A model generated the notes under the pieces. It worked only from the letters and a program-made list of their open reading frames with translations. It was not told the DNA's origin and did no database searches. Shown here one piece after another: positions 6,798-13,283 of a stretch of DNA of 18,272 nt. The stretch is from Pararoseburia sp963661325 (GTDB lineage Bacteria; Bacillota; Clostridia; Lachnospirales; Lachnospiraceae). Location: contig CAVLBP010000042.1 in NCBI GenBank assembly GCA_963661325.1, forward strand, positions 1-18,272. The letters run 5' to 3'. Position numbers and translations under genes: made by a program. Position 1 is the stretch's first letter; the number at the start of each line of letters is the position of its first letter.

Positions 6798-8258
6798 ATG
6801 ACGATACGAAAGCGGATTTTTTTGGCAAATACAATGATGGTCTTACTTTCGCTGGTGGTACTTCTTGCCCTTGGCGGAGGTATGTTGATGCTATTTGAAG
6901 GCTCCTTTTTTGAATGGTATGGAAATAATTCTCAGATCGTGGATAATTACGCAGATGTATCGGAAATCATGCAGCAGGTCGAGGAAGGATCGACAGATTG
7001 GACGGGGATAGCAGATTGTCTGGCGGAGGAAGACTTTCGTCTGATCGTTTTGGATGATCAGGGAAAAATCTCCTATAGCAATGCGCGACACAATGAAATG
7101 GAAGCGACCGAAGGATTGTTTGGGTCAGAGGCAAAGGCTTTATCCGGGCATCTGGTGGCAGGCGTGACCATTTTGGAAAGATCAGAATTTACACAGGATG
7201 GAAACTATACCTTATTTGCGGTTGGCAGTCAGAAGGAAATCCATATTCTGGGACAGGACCAGAGAATTTTTCGGACTTTTATCATAGTTTTCCTGCTCGC
7301 AGGGCTTGTGGCGATCGCGATCATCCTTTTGATAAGTCAAAAACTGACGAGGCATCTGATCGGCAAGATCATGGAACCGGTGGAACGTTTGGATGCCGGG
7401 GCGTTGCGTGTGGCAAATGGTGATCTGGAGCAGGCGATCGCTTATGAAAGACAGGACGAATTTACTAATGTCTGCAATAGTTTTGATCTGATGCAGACAA
7501 ATCTCAAAGACCAGATGGAACAGAATGCGGCATACGAGAAGGCAAGGATCGAGATGGTCAGTGGCATTTCTCATGACCTGCGTACACCACTTACCTCTAT
7601 GAAGGGTTATGTCAAGGGGATGTTGGACGGCGTTGCCAATACGGAGGAAAAACGGCGGGAGTATTTACAGATCGCTTATCGCAAGTCCTGTGATATGGAC
7701 CGGCTTTTGGAAAAACTCTTTTATTTTTCCAAATTGGAGACAGGCAATATGCCTTTGTATTTTGAAACCATGGATCTGGGACGCTGTATGGAAAAATATG
7801 CGTCTGAAAAAGCAGAGGAATTGCAGACAAAAGATATCCGTCTCGTCTATGATTTCGGAAATATCTTGGGAGCACCATGCTGCATTGACAGAGATCAGTG
7901 GACAAGGATATTCGATAATCTGGTAGACAATGCCATCAAATACGGTCGTTCGGACAAGCCCATGGTACTGACTATGGGAGGCGAACTCAGCAGCACGGGA
8001 ACGGCTGTCAACTTGTATTTTAAAGATAATGGCCCGGGCATGCCGGCAGATAAGATCGCCCATGTATTTGAGCAGTTCTATCGCGGAGATGAAGCGAGAA
8101 GTGCAGTGAGCGACGGCAGTGGTTTGGGGCTATATATGTGCCGCTACTTGATACAAAAGCATGGAGGCAGTATTGTGGCAGATGGAGAGGACGGTTTTTG
8201 CCTGCGTATTACCGTGCCGATCGTAATAGAGAGTGATGAGGAGGAGAACGATGATTGA
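6798..8258 (+). CDS. Sensor histidine kinase (HAMP, HisKA, HATPase_c)
   Basis: This 486-residue membrane kinase has a first transmembrane helix at about residues 8-32 and an extracytoplasmic sensor of about 125 residues with no recognisable fold by eye. A second helix lies at about 160-180 (TFIIVFLLAGLVAIAIILL). It is followed by HAMP, the H-box with phospho-acceptor His259 (SGISHDLRTPLTS), the N-box FDNLVDNAIKYG near 372-383, G1 (DNGPGMP) near 410-416 and G2 (GSGLGLYM) near 440-447. The start is ATG 6798 with AGAGGTG six bases upstream; the in-frame GTG at 6789 lies inside that site. It overlaps the response-regulator gene by 8 bases, so the two form one signalling pair. Linkage to popT and envelope genes suggests an envelope-stress signal, which is inference. 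Confidence 0.95.
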   Translation: MTIRKRIFLANTMMVLLSLVVLLALGGGMLMLFEGSFFEWYGNNSQIVDNYADVSEIMQQVEEGSTDWTGIADCLAEEDFRLIVLDDQGKISYSNARHNEMEATEGLFGSEAKALSGHLVAGVTILERSEFTQDGNYTLFAVGSQKEIHILGQDQRIFRTFIIVFLLAGLVAIAIILLISQKLTRHLIGKIMEPVERLDAGALRVANGDLEQAIAYERQDEFTNVCNSFDLMQTNLKDQMEQNAAYEKARIEMVSGISHDLRTPLTSMKGYVKGMLDGVANTEEKRREYLQIAYRKSCDMDRLLEKLFYFSKLETGNMPLYFETMDLGRCMEKYASEKAEELQTKDIRLVYDFGNILGAPCCIDRDQWTRIFDNLVDNAIKYGRSDKPMVLTMGGELSSTGTAVNLYFKDNGPGMPADKIAHVFEQFYRGDEARSAVSDGSGLGLYMCRYLIQKHGGSIVADGEDGFCLRITVPIVIESDEEENDD

Positions 8259-8994
8259 GATCCTGTTAGCAGAAGATGATATGGAGATTGCAAATCTGGA
8301 ACGCGACTATCTGGCTATGAGTGGCTATGAGGTCGACATCGCCCATGACGGACTGGAGGCAGAGCAGAAATTAAGGAGCCATGCCTATGATCTCTTGATA
8401 CTGGATATCATGATGCCGGGCAAGAGTGGATATGATCTGTGTCGGGAGTATCGTGATAAGATCGATATCCCGATCCTTATGGTGACGGCAAAGACGGAGT
8501 CCATAGATAAGATCCGGGGCTTGGGACTGGGGGCAGACGATTATATCGTCAAGCCGTTTGATCCAATGGAATTGGTTGCGCGTGTAAAAGCCCATCTGGC
8601 GCAGTATGAGCGCCTAACACAAAGGACTCAGGAAAATGTGACAGAACCGGTCTTAAAAGAGCGGGAATACGACGCCGAGGACTATATGCTTGAGATCGGT
8701 CAGTTAAAGATCCTGACCAAAAGTTGGAAGGTCATCAAGGACGGCGAGGAGATCCATCTGCCAAACCGGGAATTTGAATTGTTAAAGTATCTGGCGATGA
8801 ATCCCAATATTGTCTTTTCAAAAGAACACCTCTTTGAGAAGATCTGGGGCTATGAGTATGAGTCGGACAGTGCTACGGTAACGGTACACATCAACCGTAT
8901 CCGGGACAAGATCGAGGACGACCCCAGAAAGCCGCAGATCATTGAGACAGTCTGGGGCGCGGGCTATCGTTTGAACCTCCCGACTCATGTTTAG
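8251..8994 (+). CDS. OmpR/PhoB-family response regulator
   Basis: The 247-residue regulator begins MIEILLAEDDMEIA. The receiver domain has the acidic pair Asp9/Asp10, phospho-acceptor Asp52 (LLILDIMMPG), Thr79 and Lys101 (DYIVKPFDPMEL). The C-terminal winged helix (about 145-247) has LPNREFELLKYLAMNP, the recognition region SATVTVHINRIRDKIEDD and the ending TVWGAGYRL. A linker of about 25 residues separates the domains. The ATG at 8251 has GAGGAG seven bases upstream within the kinase end, giving translational coupling. The stop codon lies in the first TTTAGAA copy of the downstream repeat (8990-8996). The likely targets are that repeat and the one at 6718, meaning autoregulation plus control of popT. 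Confidence 0.95.
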   Translation: MIEILLAEDDMEIANLERDYLAMSGYEVDIAHDGLEAEQKLRSHAYDLLILDIMMPGKSGYDLCREYRDKIDIPILMVTAKTESIDKIRGLGLGADDYIVKPFDPMELVARVKAHLAQYERLTQRTQENVTEPVLKEREYDAEDYMLEIGQLKILTKSWKVIKDGEEIHLPNREFELLKYLAMNPNIVFSKEHLFEKIWGYEYESDSATVTVHINRIRDKIEDDPRKPQIIETVWGAGYRLNLPTHV

Positions 8995-9029
8995 AAATTG
9001 TTTAGAATAATAGAAAAGAAAGTTTAGAA
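8990..9029 (+). repeat. Three phased TTTAGAA repeats, candidate response-regulator sites before popT
   Basis: Exact TTTAGAA copies start at 8990, 9001 and 9023, i.e. at 11 and 22 bases, all on one helical face. The last copy ends exactly 30 bases before a -10 element TATACT (9060-9065), the same distance seen before the kinase gene. The first copy overlaps the response-regulator stop codon. Confidence 0.68.
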
Positions 9030-9107
9030 GAAACCTCTTTGGTGTTAAAAACCTTTTTCTATACTTGTTTTTGCAAGGAAGAAAAGAAAACACCAAGGAG
9101 GTTTTTT
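9028..9107 (+). promoter_or_regulatory. Long hairpin masking the popT ribosome site, with a promoter in its loop
   Basis: Bases 9028-9046 pair with 9089-9107 over 19 positions with only two wobble pairs (core AACCTCTTTGGTGTT against AACACCAAGGAGGTT). The right arm holds the perfect ribosome site AAGGAGG and finishes in six T's next to the ATG at 9108. The 42-base loop holds TATACT (9060-9065); TTTGGT (9038-9043, spacer 16) is the best -35 and lies in the left arm. Transcripts starting near 9072 would escape the hairpin, while read-through from the response-regulator gene would form it. Confidence 0.65.
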
Positions 9108-9998
9108 ATGAAAATAATATTACAGATGTTTCAAGGTTTTTGTATGGCACTTGCCGATAGTGTTCCCGGCGTATCGGGAGGAACGGTAGCCTTTATCATG
9201 GGCTTTTATGATAAGTTCATCGGATCTATCCATGATGTGATCTTTGGTGATTTAGAGAGAAAAAAGAGCGGACTGCGCTATCTGATCAAGTTGGGATTGG
9301 GCTGGATCATAGGTATGGCAGGAGCCGTGATCGTACTGACAAATCTGTTTGACAACCATATCTATGTGGTGAGTTCCCTCTTTATCGGATTTATCGCGGC
9401 ATCTATCCCACTGATCGTCATGGAGGAAAAGGAAAGCCTCAAAGATGTCAAAAGCGGAGCCTTTTATCTGGTGGCTGGTATCGCATTGGTTGTCATCATT
9501 TCCTGGGCAAATGGCGGAAACGGTGGTTCTACCATGGATCTTAGCGTCTTTAGTATGGGGCAGGCGATCAGGTTATTCTTGATCGGCATGGTTGCAATCT
9601 CTGCCATGTTCTTGCCGGGCATTTCCGGATCGACCCTGCTTCTGATCTTCGGAGCCTACATTCCGGTCATGAGTGCCGTCAGGGGCTTTATGGGAATGGA
9701 TTTTTCCTATTTCCCATCTTTGGTATTCTTCGGACTGGGTGTACTTACCGGGGCAGCAACCGTCGTAAAAGGCATCAAGGTATGCCTGGAGAAATTCCGT
9801 ACCCAGACCATTTATGGCATTATCGGCATGATGATCGGTTCTTTCTATGCGATCGTTATGGGACCGACAACGCTTAGTGTACCAAAGCCTGCCATGGGAC
9901 TTTCACAGTTCTCCTTTGTGGCATGTTTCTTTGGTGTGGTATTGGTATTTGGTATGCAGTGGCTGAAAACAAGAGAAAGAAATGAGGTGTCAGCATGA
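9108..9998 (+). CDS. popT: DUF368 / PopT-type undecaprenyl-phosphate translocase
   Basis: The 296-residue polytopic membrane protein matches the DUF368 family, shown in Gram-positive and other bacteria to return undecaprenyl phosphate (C55-P) across the membrane for reuse in cell-wall synthesis. The two family half-repeats are visible: ADSVPGVSGGTVAFIMGFYD near residues 17-36, and MFLPGISGSTLLLIFGAY near 170-187, each with the Pro-Gly-x-Ser-Gly core. About eight to nine hydrophobic segments are present. The ATG at 9108 is chosen because AAGGAGG ends six bases before it; upstream in-frame codons lie inside the hairpin and promoter. Its last four bases overlap the glycosyltransferase start (ATGA), so the two are translationally coupled. 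Control by the adjacent two-component system is suggested by the TTTAGAA sites. Confidence 0.88.
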   Translation: MKIILQMFQGFCMALADSVPGVSGGTVAFIMGFYDKFIGSIHDVIFGDLERKKSGLRYLIKLGLGWIIGMAGAVIVLTNLFDNHIYVVSSLFIGFIAASIPLIVMEEKESLKDVKSGAFYLVAGIALVVIISWANGGNGGSTMDLSVFSMGQAIRLFLIGMVAISAMFLPGISGSTLLLIFGAYIPVMSAVRGFMGMDFSYFPSLVFFGLGVLTGAATVVKGIKVCLEKFRTQTIYGIIGMMIGSFYAIVMGPTTLSVPKPAMGLSQFSFVACFFGVVLVFGMQWLKTRERNEVSA

Positions 9999-11020
9999 GT
10001 AAGGTGATCACATTTGTAGTTCCATGTTTTAACTCACAGGATTATATGAGAAGATGCGTCGACTCGCTTTTGCCGGGTGGTCAGGATGTGGAGATCCTGA
10101 TCATTGATGACGGATCGACAGACGATACGGCAAAGATTGCAGATCAATATGCCGAGGATCACCCGGAAAATGTCCGCGCTATCCATAAGGAAAATGGTGG
10201 ACATGGATCAGCGATCAATATCGGGCTGGCAGAAGCGACCGGTAAATATTTCAAGGTAGTAGATTCGGATGACTGGCTGGCGGCTGAGGCTTATACCACA
10301 GTCTTAGAACATTTGAAAAAGATGATCGCAGAGGAAAACTGTGAGGATCTTTTGATCTGTAATTACACCTATAATCACCTCTTAGAGGGGACCAAAAAGA
10401 CCATGGGTTACGAGAATGTCTTTCCGCAGCATACCTTATTCACATGGAAAGAGATCGGGCATTTTCATCCATCCCAGTATATGATCCTACATTCCATGAT
10501 CTATCGCACCATGCTTTTAAAGCGGATTGGGATCGCTTTGCCGGAACATACCTTTTTTGTGGATAATCTTCTGGCATATATACCGCTTCCAAAAGTACAG
10601 AGCATTTATTATCTGAATGTCGATCTCTACCAGTATTTTCTGGGCAGGGAAGACCAGTCCGTCAATGAGGAAATGCTGAAAAAGAGGATCGATCAGCAGA
10701 TCAAGGTCACAAAACTTGTGATCGGAGCCGCAGATCTGGAGAGCATCCACAGGCAGGAACCAAAGTTAGCCGAATATATGCTCCGCAATGTTTCTGTCAT
10801 GATGACCATATCCATTATCCACCTGCTGCTCATTGGGGATGCTGCGAGTGAAGAAAAGAGAAAAGAACTCTGGCAATATGTGCTGCGCAAGGACCTGCGC
10901 CTGTATCTGCGCCTGCATTACTCCACCCTATCCGGATTGACCTGTATTCCGGGAAAGGTTGGTAAAAAGATCGTGATCGGCGGTTATCGTCTGTCCAAAC
11001 AGATCTTTCAGTTTCAGTAG
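9995..11020 (+). CDS. Family 2 glycosyltransferase
   Basis: The 341-residue protein has a GT-A fold at its N-terminus. VITFVVPCFNSQDYMRRCVDSL opens the nucleotide-binding site, ILIIDDGSTDDT is the typical first acidic motif, ENGGHGSAINIGL follows, and the metal-binding VVDSDDWL lies near 88-95. The region after residue 120 is soluble and variable, ending with a basic, weakly hydrophobic tail. It transfers a sugar from a nucleotide-sugar to an unknown acceptor. Directly after popT and before a UPF0104-type membrane protein, a lipid-linked acceptor such as C55-P or a glycolipid is plausible but inferred. The start overlaps popT by 4 bases and GAGGTG precedes it. Confidence 0.9.
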   Translation: MSKVITFVVPCFNSQDYMRRCVDSLLPGGQDVEILIIDDGSTDDTAKIADQYAEDHPENVRAIHKENGGHGSAINIGLAEATGKYFKVVDSDDWLAAEAYTTVLEHLKKMIAEENCEDLLICNYTYNHLLEGTKKTMGYENVFPQHTLFTWKEIGHFHPSQYMILHSMIYRTMLLKRIGIALPEHTFFVDNLLAYIPLPKVQSIYYLNVDLYQYFLGREDQSVNEEMLKKRIDQQIKVTKLVIGAADLESIHRQEPKLAEYMLRNVSVMMTISIIHLLLIGDAASEEKRKELWQYVLRKDLRLYLRLHYSTLSGLTCIPGKVGKKIVIGGYRLSKQIFQFQ

Positions 11021-11028
11021 GTGATCAG

Positions 11029-11604
11029 ATGGAAAAGATTTATATTGCATTTGTGGATACGCCGGGCATCTTTGCCAGCATCCTGCATCGCTACCTCAAG
11101 CAAAAGTATATCCACGTTGTCGTTTCTATGGATGCCGGGTTAGAAGAGGCATATAGTTTTGGACGGCGCAATCCGGCGATTCCCATTGTAGCAGGCTTTG
11201 AAAGGGAAGATAAAGAAAAGATCCTGGCGGTCTACCCAAATGCATCCTATTGTATAGGAGAAATTGCCTGTAGCAAAGAGCAGAAAGAGGAAATACGGGA
11301 AGAATTGCGTGGCATGTATGAAAGGCGTTATTCTTATCATTACGCGGTAACATCCCTGCCTTATATGCTATTTCACAAGGCACATGACCGGAAGAATCGT
11401 TATACCTGTAGTTCTTTTCTGGCATATCTTTTTCGCCGGCACGGTATTGCACGGTTTACTAAGGCGGATTCTTTAGTCACGCCAAAAGATTTTTATGAAT
11501 GGGATGGATATGAGACAGTATTTGAAGGAAAATTGGAAGAAATTTGTCATCAACAGCATATTCCTTATACTTACGGCAGTCGCCCTGTATTTCGCACTTC
11601 GTAG
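11029..11604 (+). CDS. Permuted NlpC/P60-like (YiiX-type) papain-fold protein
   Basis: The 191-residue protein has the order expected of a circularly permuted NlpC/P60 (YiiX/CwlO-unlike) fold. An early His29 in KYIHVVVSMD follows a first strand (YIAFVDTPGIFASIL). The catalytic-type Cys127 occurs later in RYTCSSFLAYLF, with the hallmark Cys-Ser-Ser motif at a helix start. No signal peptide or transmembrane helix is visible, so it is cytoplasmic unless tethered by partners. Members act as amidases, acyltransferases or lipid-modifying thiol enzymes; the activity here is unknown. It starts 8 bases after the glycosyltransferase (ribosome site TAGGTGA). Its 3' end overlaps the next gene by 95 bases in another frame. 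Confidence 0.68.
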   Translation: MEKIYIAFVDTPGIFASILHRYLKQKYIHVVVSMDAGLEEAYSFGRRNPAIPIVAGFEREDKEKILAVYPNASYCIGEIACSKEQKEEIREELRGMYERRYSYHYAVTSLPYMLFHKAHDRKNRYTCSSFLAYLFRRHGIARFTKADSLVTPKDFYEWDGYETVFEGKLEEICHQQHIPYTYGSRPVFRTS

Positions 11605-12547
11605 TTTTGATATAGGGGAAGTGACGCAGGCATTTCGCAGTGTTTCCATAGGACATTTTGGATTGGGATGTGGCATAGGAATCTGCTATATCTGTCTGGA
11701 AGGGATTCTGATCTGGATTTTGAAAAAGCAGATCAAAGAGCCGGGCACGCTGCCCGGCTGTCTGCGTTATTCCTTTGTCGGCTCCTTCTTTTCCAGCATC
11801 ACACCTTCCTCGACCGGAGGACAGCCTATGCAGCTGCTTTGGATGACGCGGGAAGGGAGTACGACCGGGGGCGCAACCGTTGTGCTTCTGATCATTGCCG
11901 CCCTGTATCGTTTTTCTTCGGTGGTTTGGGGGATCTTTTGCGCCATAGGACAAAAGGCGACCCTGCCGGATCTTGCGTGGCAGTTGCAGGGCTTGCTCTG
12001 GCTTGGTGTACTTTTAAACATCCTTTTTATTGTTCTGGTTTTTGCCGCTATACTAAGACCGGGCTGGATCCTTTCGGTTGCGGGGGGCTTGGGAAAAGCC
12101 ATCTTTCGGAAACAGGAAGAAAAGCAGAAAGCATGGGAACAAAAAGTCTTTGAGTTTGTGGAACAGTATAAAATGGCGGGAGCCTATATCGGTAAGCAGA
12201 AAAAGACCATTTTTTTATGCTTTTTGCTCACCCTGTTACAGCGCTTGTTACAATTTATGGTTCTGGGCTTGCTGATCCTGCCGGATGCGCTATCGCCTGC
12301 TGCTCTTGCAAAGTTTATCTTTGCCAAAGCCTATATCGTGATGTCGGTGGAGATGCTGCCTTTGCCGGGAGCACAGGGAATCACGGAACTGACCTCTTTG
12401 CAGATCTTGCAGGGCGTGGGTGCAGGCTATGGCATACAAAGCGGGATCGTTTTGGAGCGGCTGGTATCTTTTTATCTTCCCTTATTTGTGTCCGGGGGTC
12501 TGGTATGTTATACTTACCACAAAAGGAAAATAAAGGCAGGAGAATAA
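11510..12547 (+). CDS. UPF0104 / MprF-like flippase-domain membrane protein (AglD-type)
   Basis: The 345-residue protein begins MRQYLKENWKKFVINSIFLIL and has about eight to nine hydrophobic segments. It contains the family-typical SFFSSITPSSTGGQPMQLLWMTREG stretch near residues 90-115 and LPGAQGITELTSLQIL near 285. This matches the lysylphosphatidylglycerol-synthase transmembrane (UPF0104) family, which includes the flippase half of MprF; the synthetase half is absent. Possible starts are ATGs at 11495, 11504 and 11510. I favour 11510 because family members usually open with a basic MxxYLKxxW segment, but no strong ribosome site is visible. Translation is probably coupled to the preceding gene, which it overlaps by 95 bases. 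The likely role is moving or binding a glycolipid or phospholipid made by the neighbouring enzymes. Confidence 0.82.
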   Translation: MRQYLKENWKKFVINSIFLILTAVALYFALRSFDIGEVTQAFRSVSIGHFGLGCGIGICYICLEGILIWILKKQIKEPGTLPGCLRYSFVGSFFSSITPSSTGGQPMQLLWMTREGSTTGGATVVLLIIAALYRFSSVVWGIFCAIGQKATLPDLAWQLQGLLWLGVLLNILFIVLVFAAILRPGWILSVAGGLGKAIFRKQEEKQKAWEQKVFEFVEQYKMAGAYIGKQKKTIFLCFLLTLLQRLLQFMVLGLLILPDALSPAALAKFIFAKAYIVMSVEMLPLPGAQGITELTSLQILQGVGAGYGIQSGIVLERLVSFYLPLFVSGGLVCYTYHKRKIKAGE

Positions 12548-12551
12548 AAAG

Positions 12552-13151
12552 ATGAACATTGTATGCTTGGACTTAGAAGGTGTGTTGGTGCCGGAGATCT
12601 GGATCGCTTTTGCCGAGGAGAGTGGCATCCCGGAATTAAAGAGAACGACCAGAGATGAGCCGGACTATGACAAACTGATGCACTGGCGACTTGGTATTTT
12701 AAAGGAACATGGACTTGGCTTAAAGGAGATCCAGGAGACGATCGCAAAGATCGATCCGATCCCGGGGGCAAAAGAATTTTTAGATCAGTTACGTGAAATG
12801 ACACAGGTCATCATTATCAGCGATACTTTTACCCAGTTTGCAGGACCACTGATGAAGAAACTGGGATATCCGACGATTTTTTGTAATTCTTTGGAAGTGG
12901 CAGAAGATGGCGAGATCACCGGCTTTAAGATGCGCATTGAGAATTCCAAGTATTCCACGGTCAAGGCATTACAGTCCATCGGTTATGATACGATCGCCTC
13001 TGGTGACAGCCACAATGATCTGGGTATGATCAAGGCGAGCAAGGCAGGTTTCCTCTTTAAGTCTACCGACCAGATCAAGCAGGACAACCCGGATATTCCG
13101 GCATATGAGACTTATGACGAACTGCTGGCAGCCATCAGGGAGGCATTATAA
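12552..13151 (+). CDS. thrH: ThrH-type HAD phosphatase (phosphoserine phosphatase / homoserine phosphotransferase family)
   Basis: The 199-residue HAD-superfamily protein starts MNIVCLDLEGVLVPEIWIAFAE, virtually the signature of Pseudomonas ThrH. Nucleophile Asp7 is present and the usual second Asp of DxD is Glu9, as in ThrH. Motif II is IIISDTF, motif III a Lys in the IENSKYSTVKAL region, and motif IV GDSHNDLGMI. ThrH dephosphorylates phosphoserine and can transfer the phosphate to homoserine. It begins 4 bases after the UPF0104 gene with GCAGGAGA as ribosome site, and is thus the last gene of the envelope operon. A serine/threonine biosynthetic enzyme here looks out of place, unless it supplies serine for the sulfur module downstream or acts on another phosphate monoester. 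Confidence 0.87.
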   Translation: MNIVCLDLEGVLVPEIWIAFAEESGIPELKRTTRDEPDYDKLMHWRLGILKEHGLGLKEIQETIAKIDPIPGAKEFLDQLREMTQVIIISDTFTQFAGPLMKKLGYPTIFCNSLEVAEDGEITGFKMRIENSKYSTVKALQSIGYDTIASGDSHNDLGMIKASKAGFLFKSTDQIKQDNPDIPAYETYDELLAAIREAL

Positions 13152-13169
13152 AATAAAACAGAGATGGGA

Positions 13170-13200
13170 TTGACTCTTGTATTATACGAGGGTTTATACT
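13170..13200 (+). promoter_or_regulatory. MerR-type promoter with no merR gene beside it
   Basis: TTGACT (13170-13175) and TATACT (13195-13200) are strong elements separated by 19 bases. The spacer dyad is CTTGTAT-T-ATACGAG (13176-13190), with one G-T pair, and extends to 10 per side (13173-13193) with two mismatches. This is the architecture of promoters activated by MerR-family proteins and differs in sequence from the site at 3750. RNA would start near 13207, only 8 bases before a terminator hairpin. Confidence 0.68.
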
Positions 13201-13214
13201 AAAACAATCGAGAG

Positions 13215-13250
13215 GTCAATGGTGACGTTTGGTTACCATTGACTTTTTCT
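13215..13250 (+). terminator. Intrinsic terminator after thrH / attenuator before the RidA gene
   Basis: GTCAATGGTGAC (13215-13226) pairs with GTTACCATTGAC (13232-13243), with one G-T pair, around a 5-base loop and is followed by five T's. It ends the envelope operon. It also lies within the leader of any transcript from the promoter at 13170-13200. Confidence 0.85.
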
Positions 13251-13283
13251 TTTGTAAAAAATTAGGATGAGGAGGATACAAGA

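Noticed and set aside
9039..9107. In-frame N-terminal extension of PopT
   Set aside because: The extension would translate the promoter and hairpin; AAGGAGG right before ATG 9108 decides the start.
11477..11953. 158-codon open frame on the minus strand
   Set aside because: It is antisense to the NlpC/P60-like and UPF0104 genes, has no ribosome site, and its predicted protein is low-complexity with many Pro, His and Arg and no recognisable domain.
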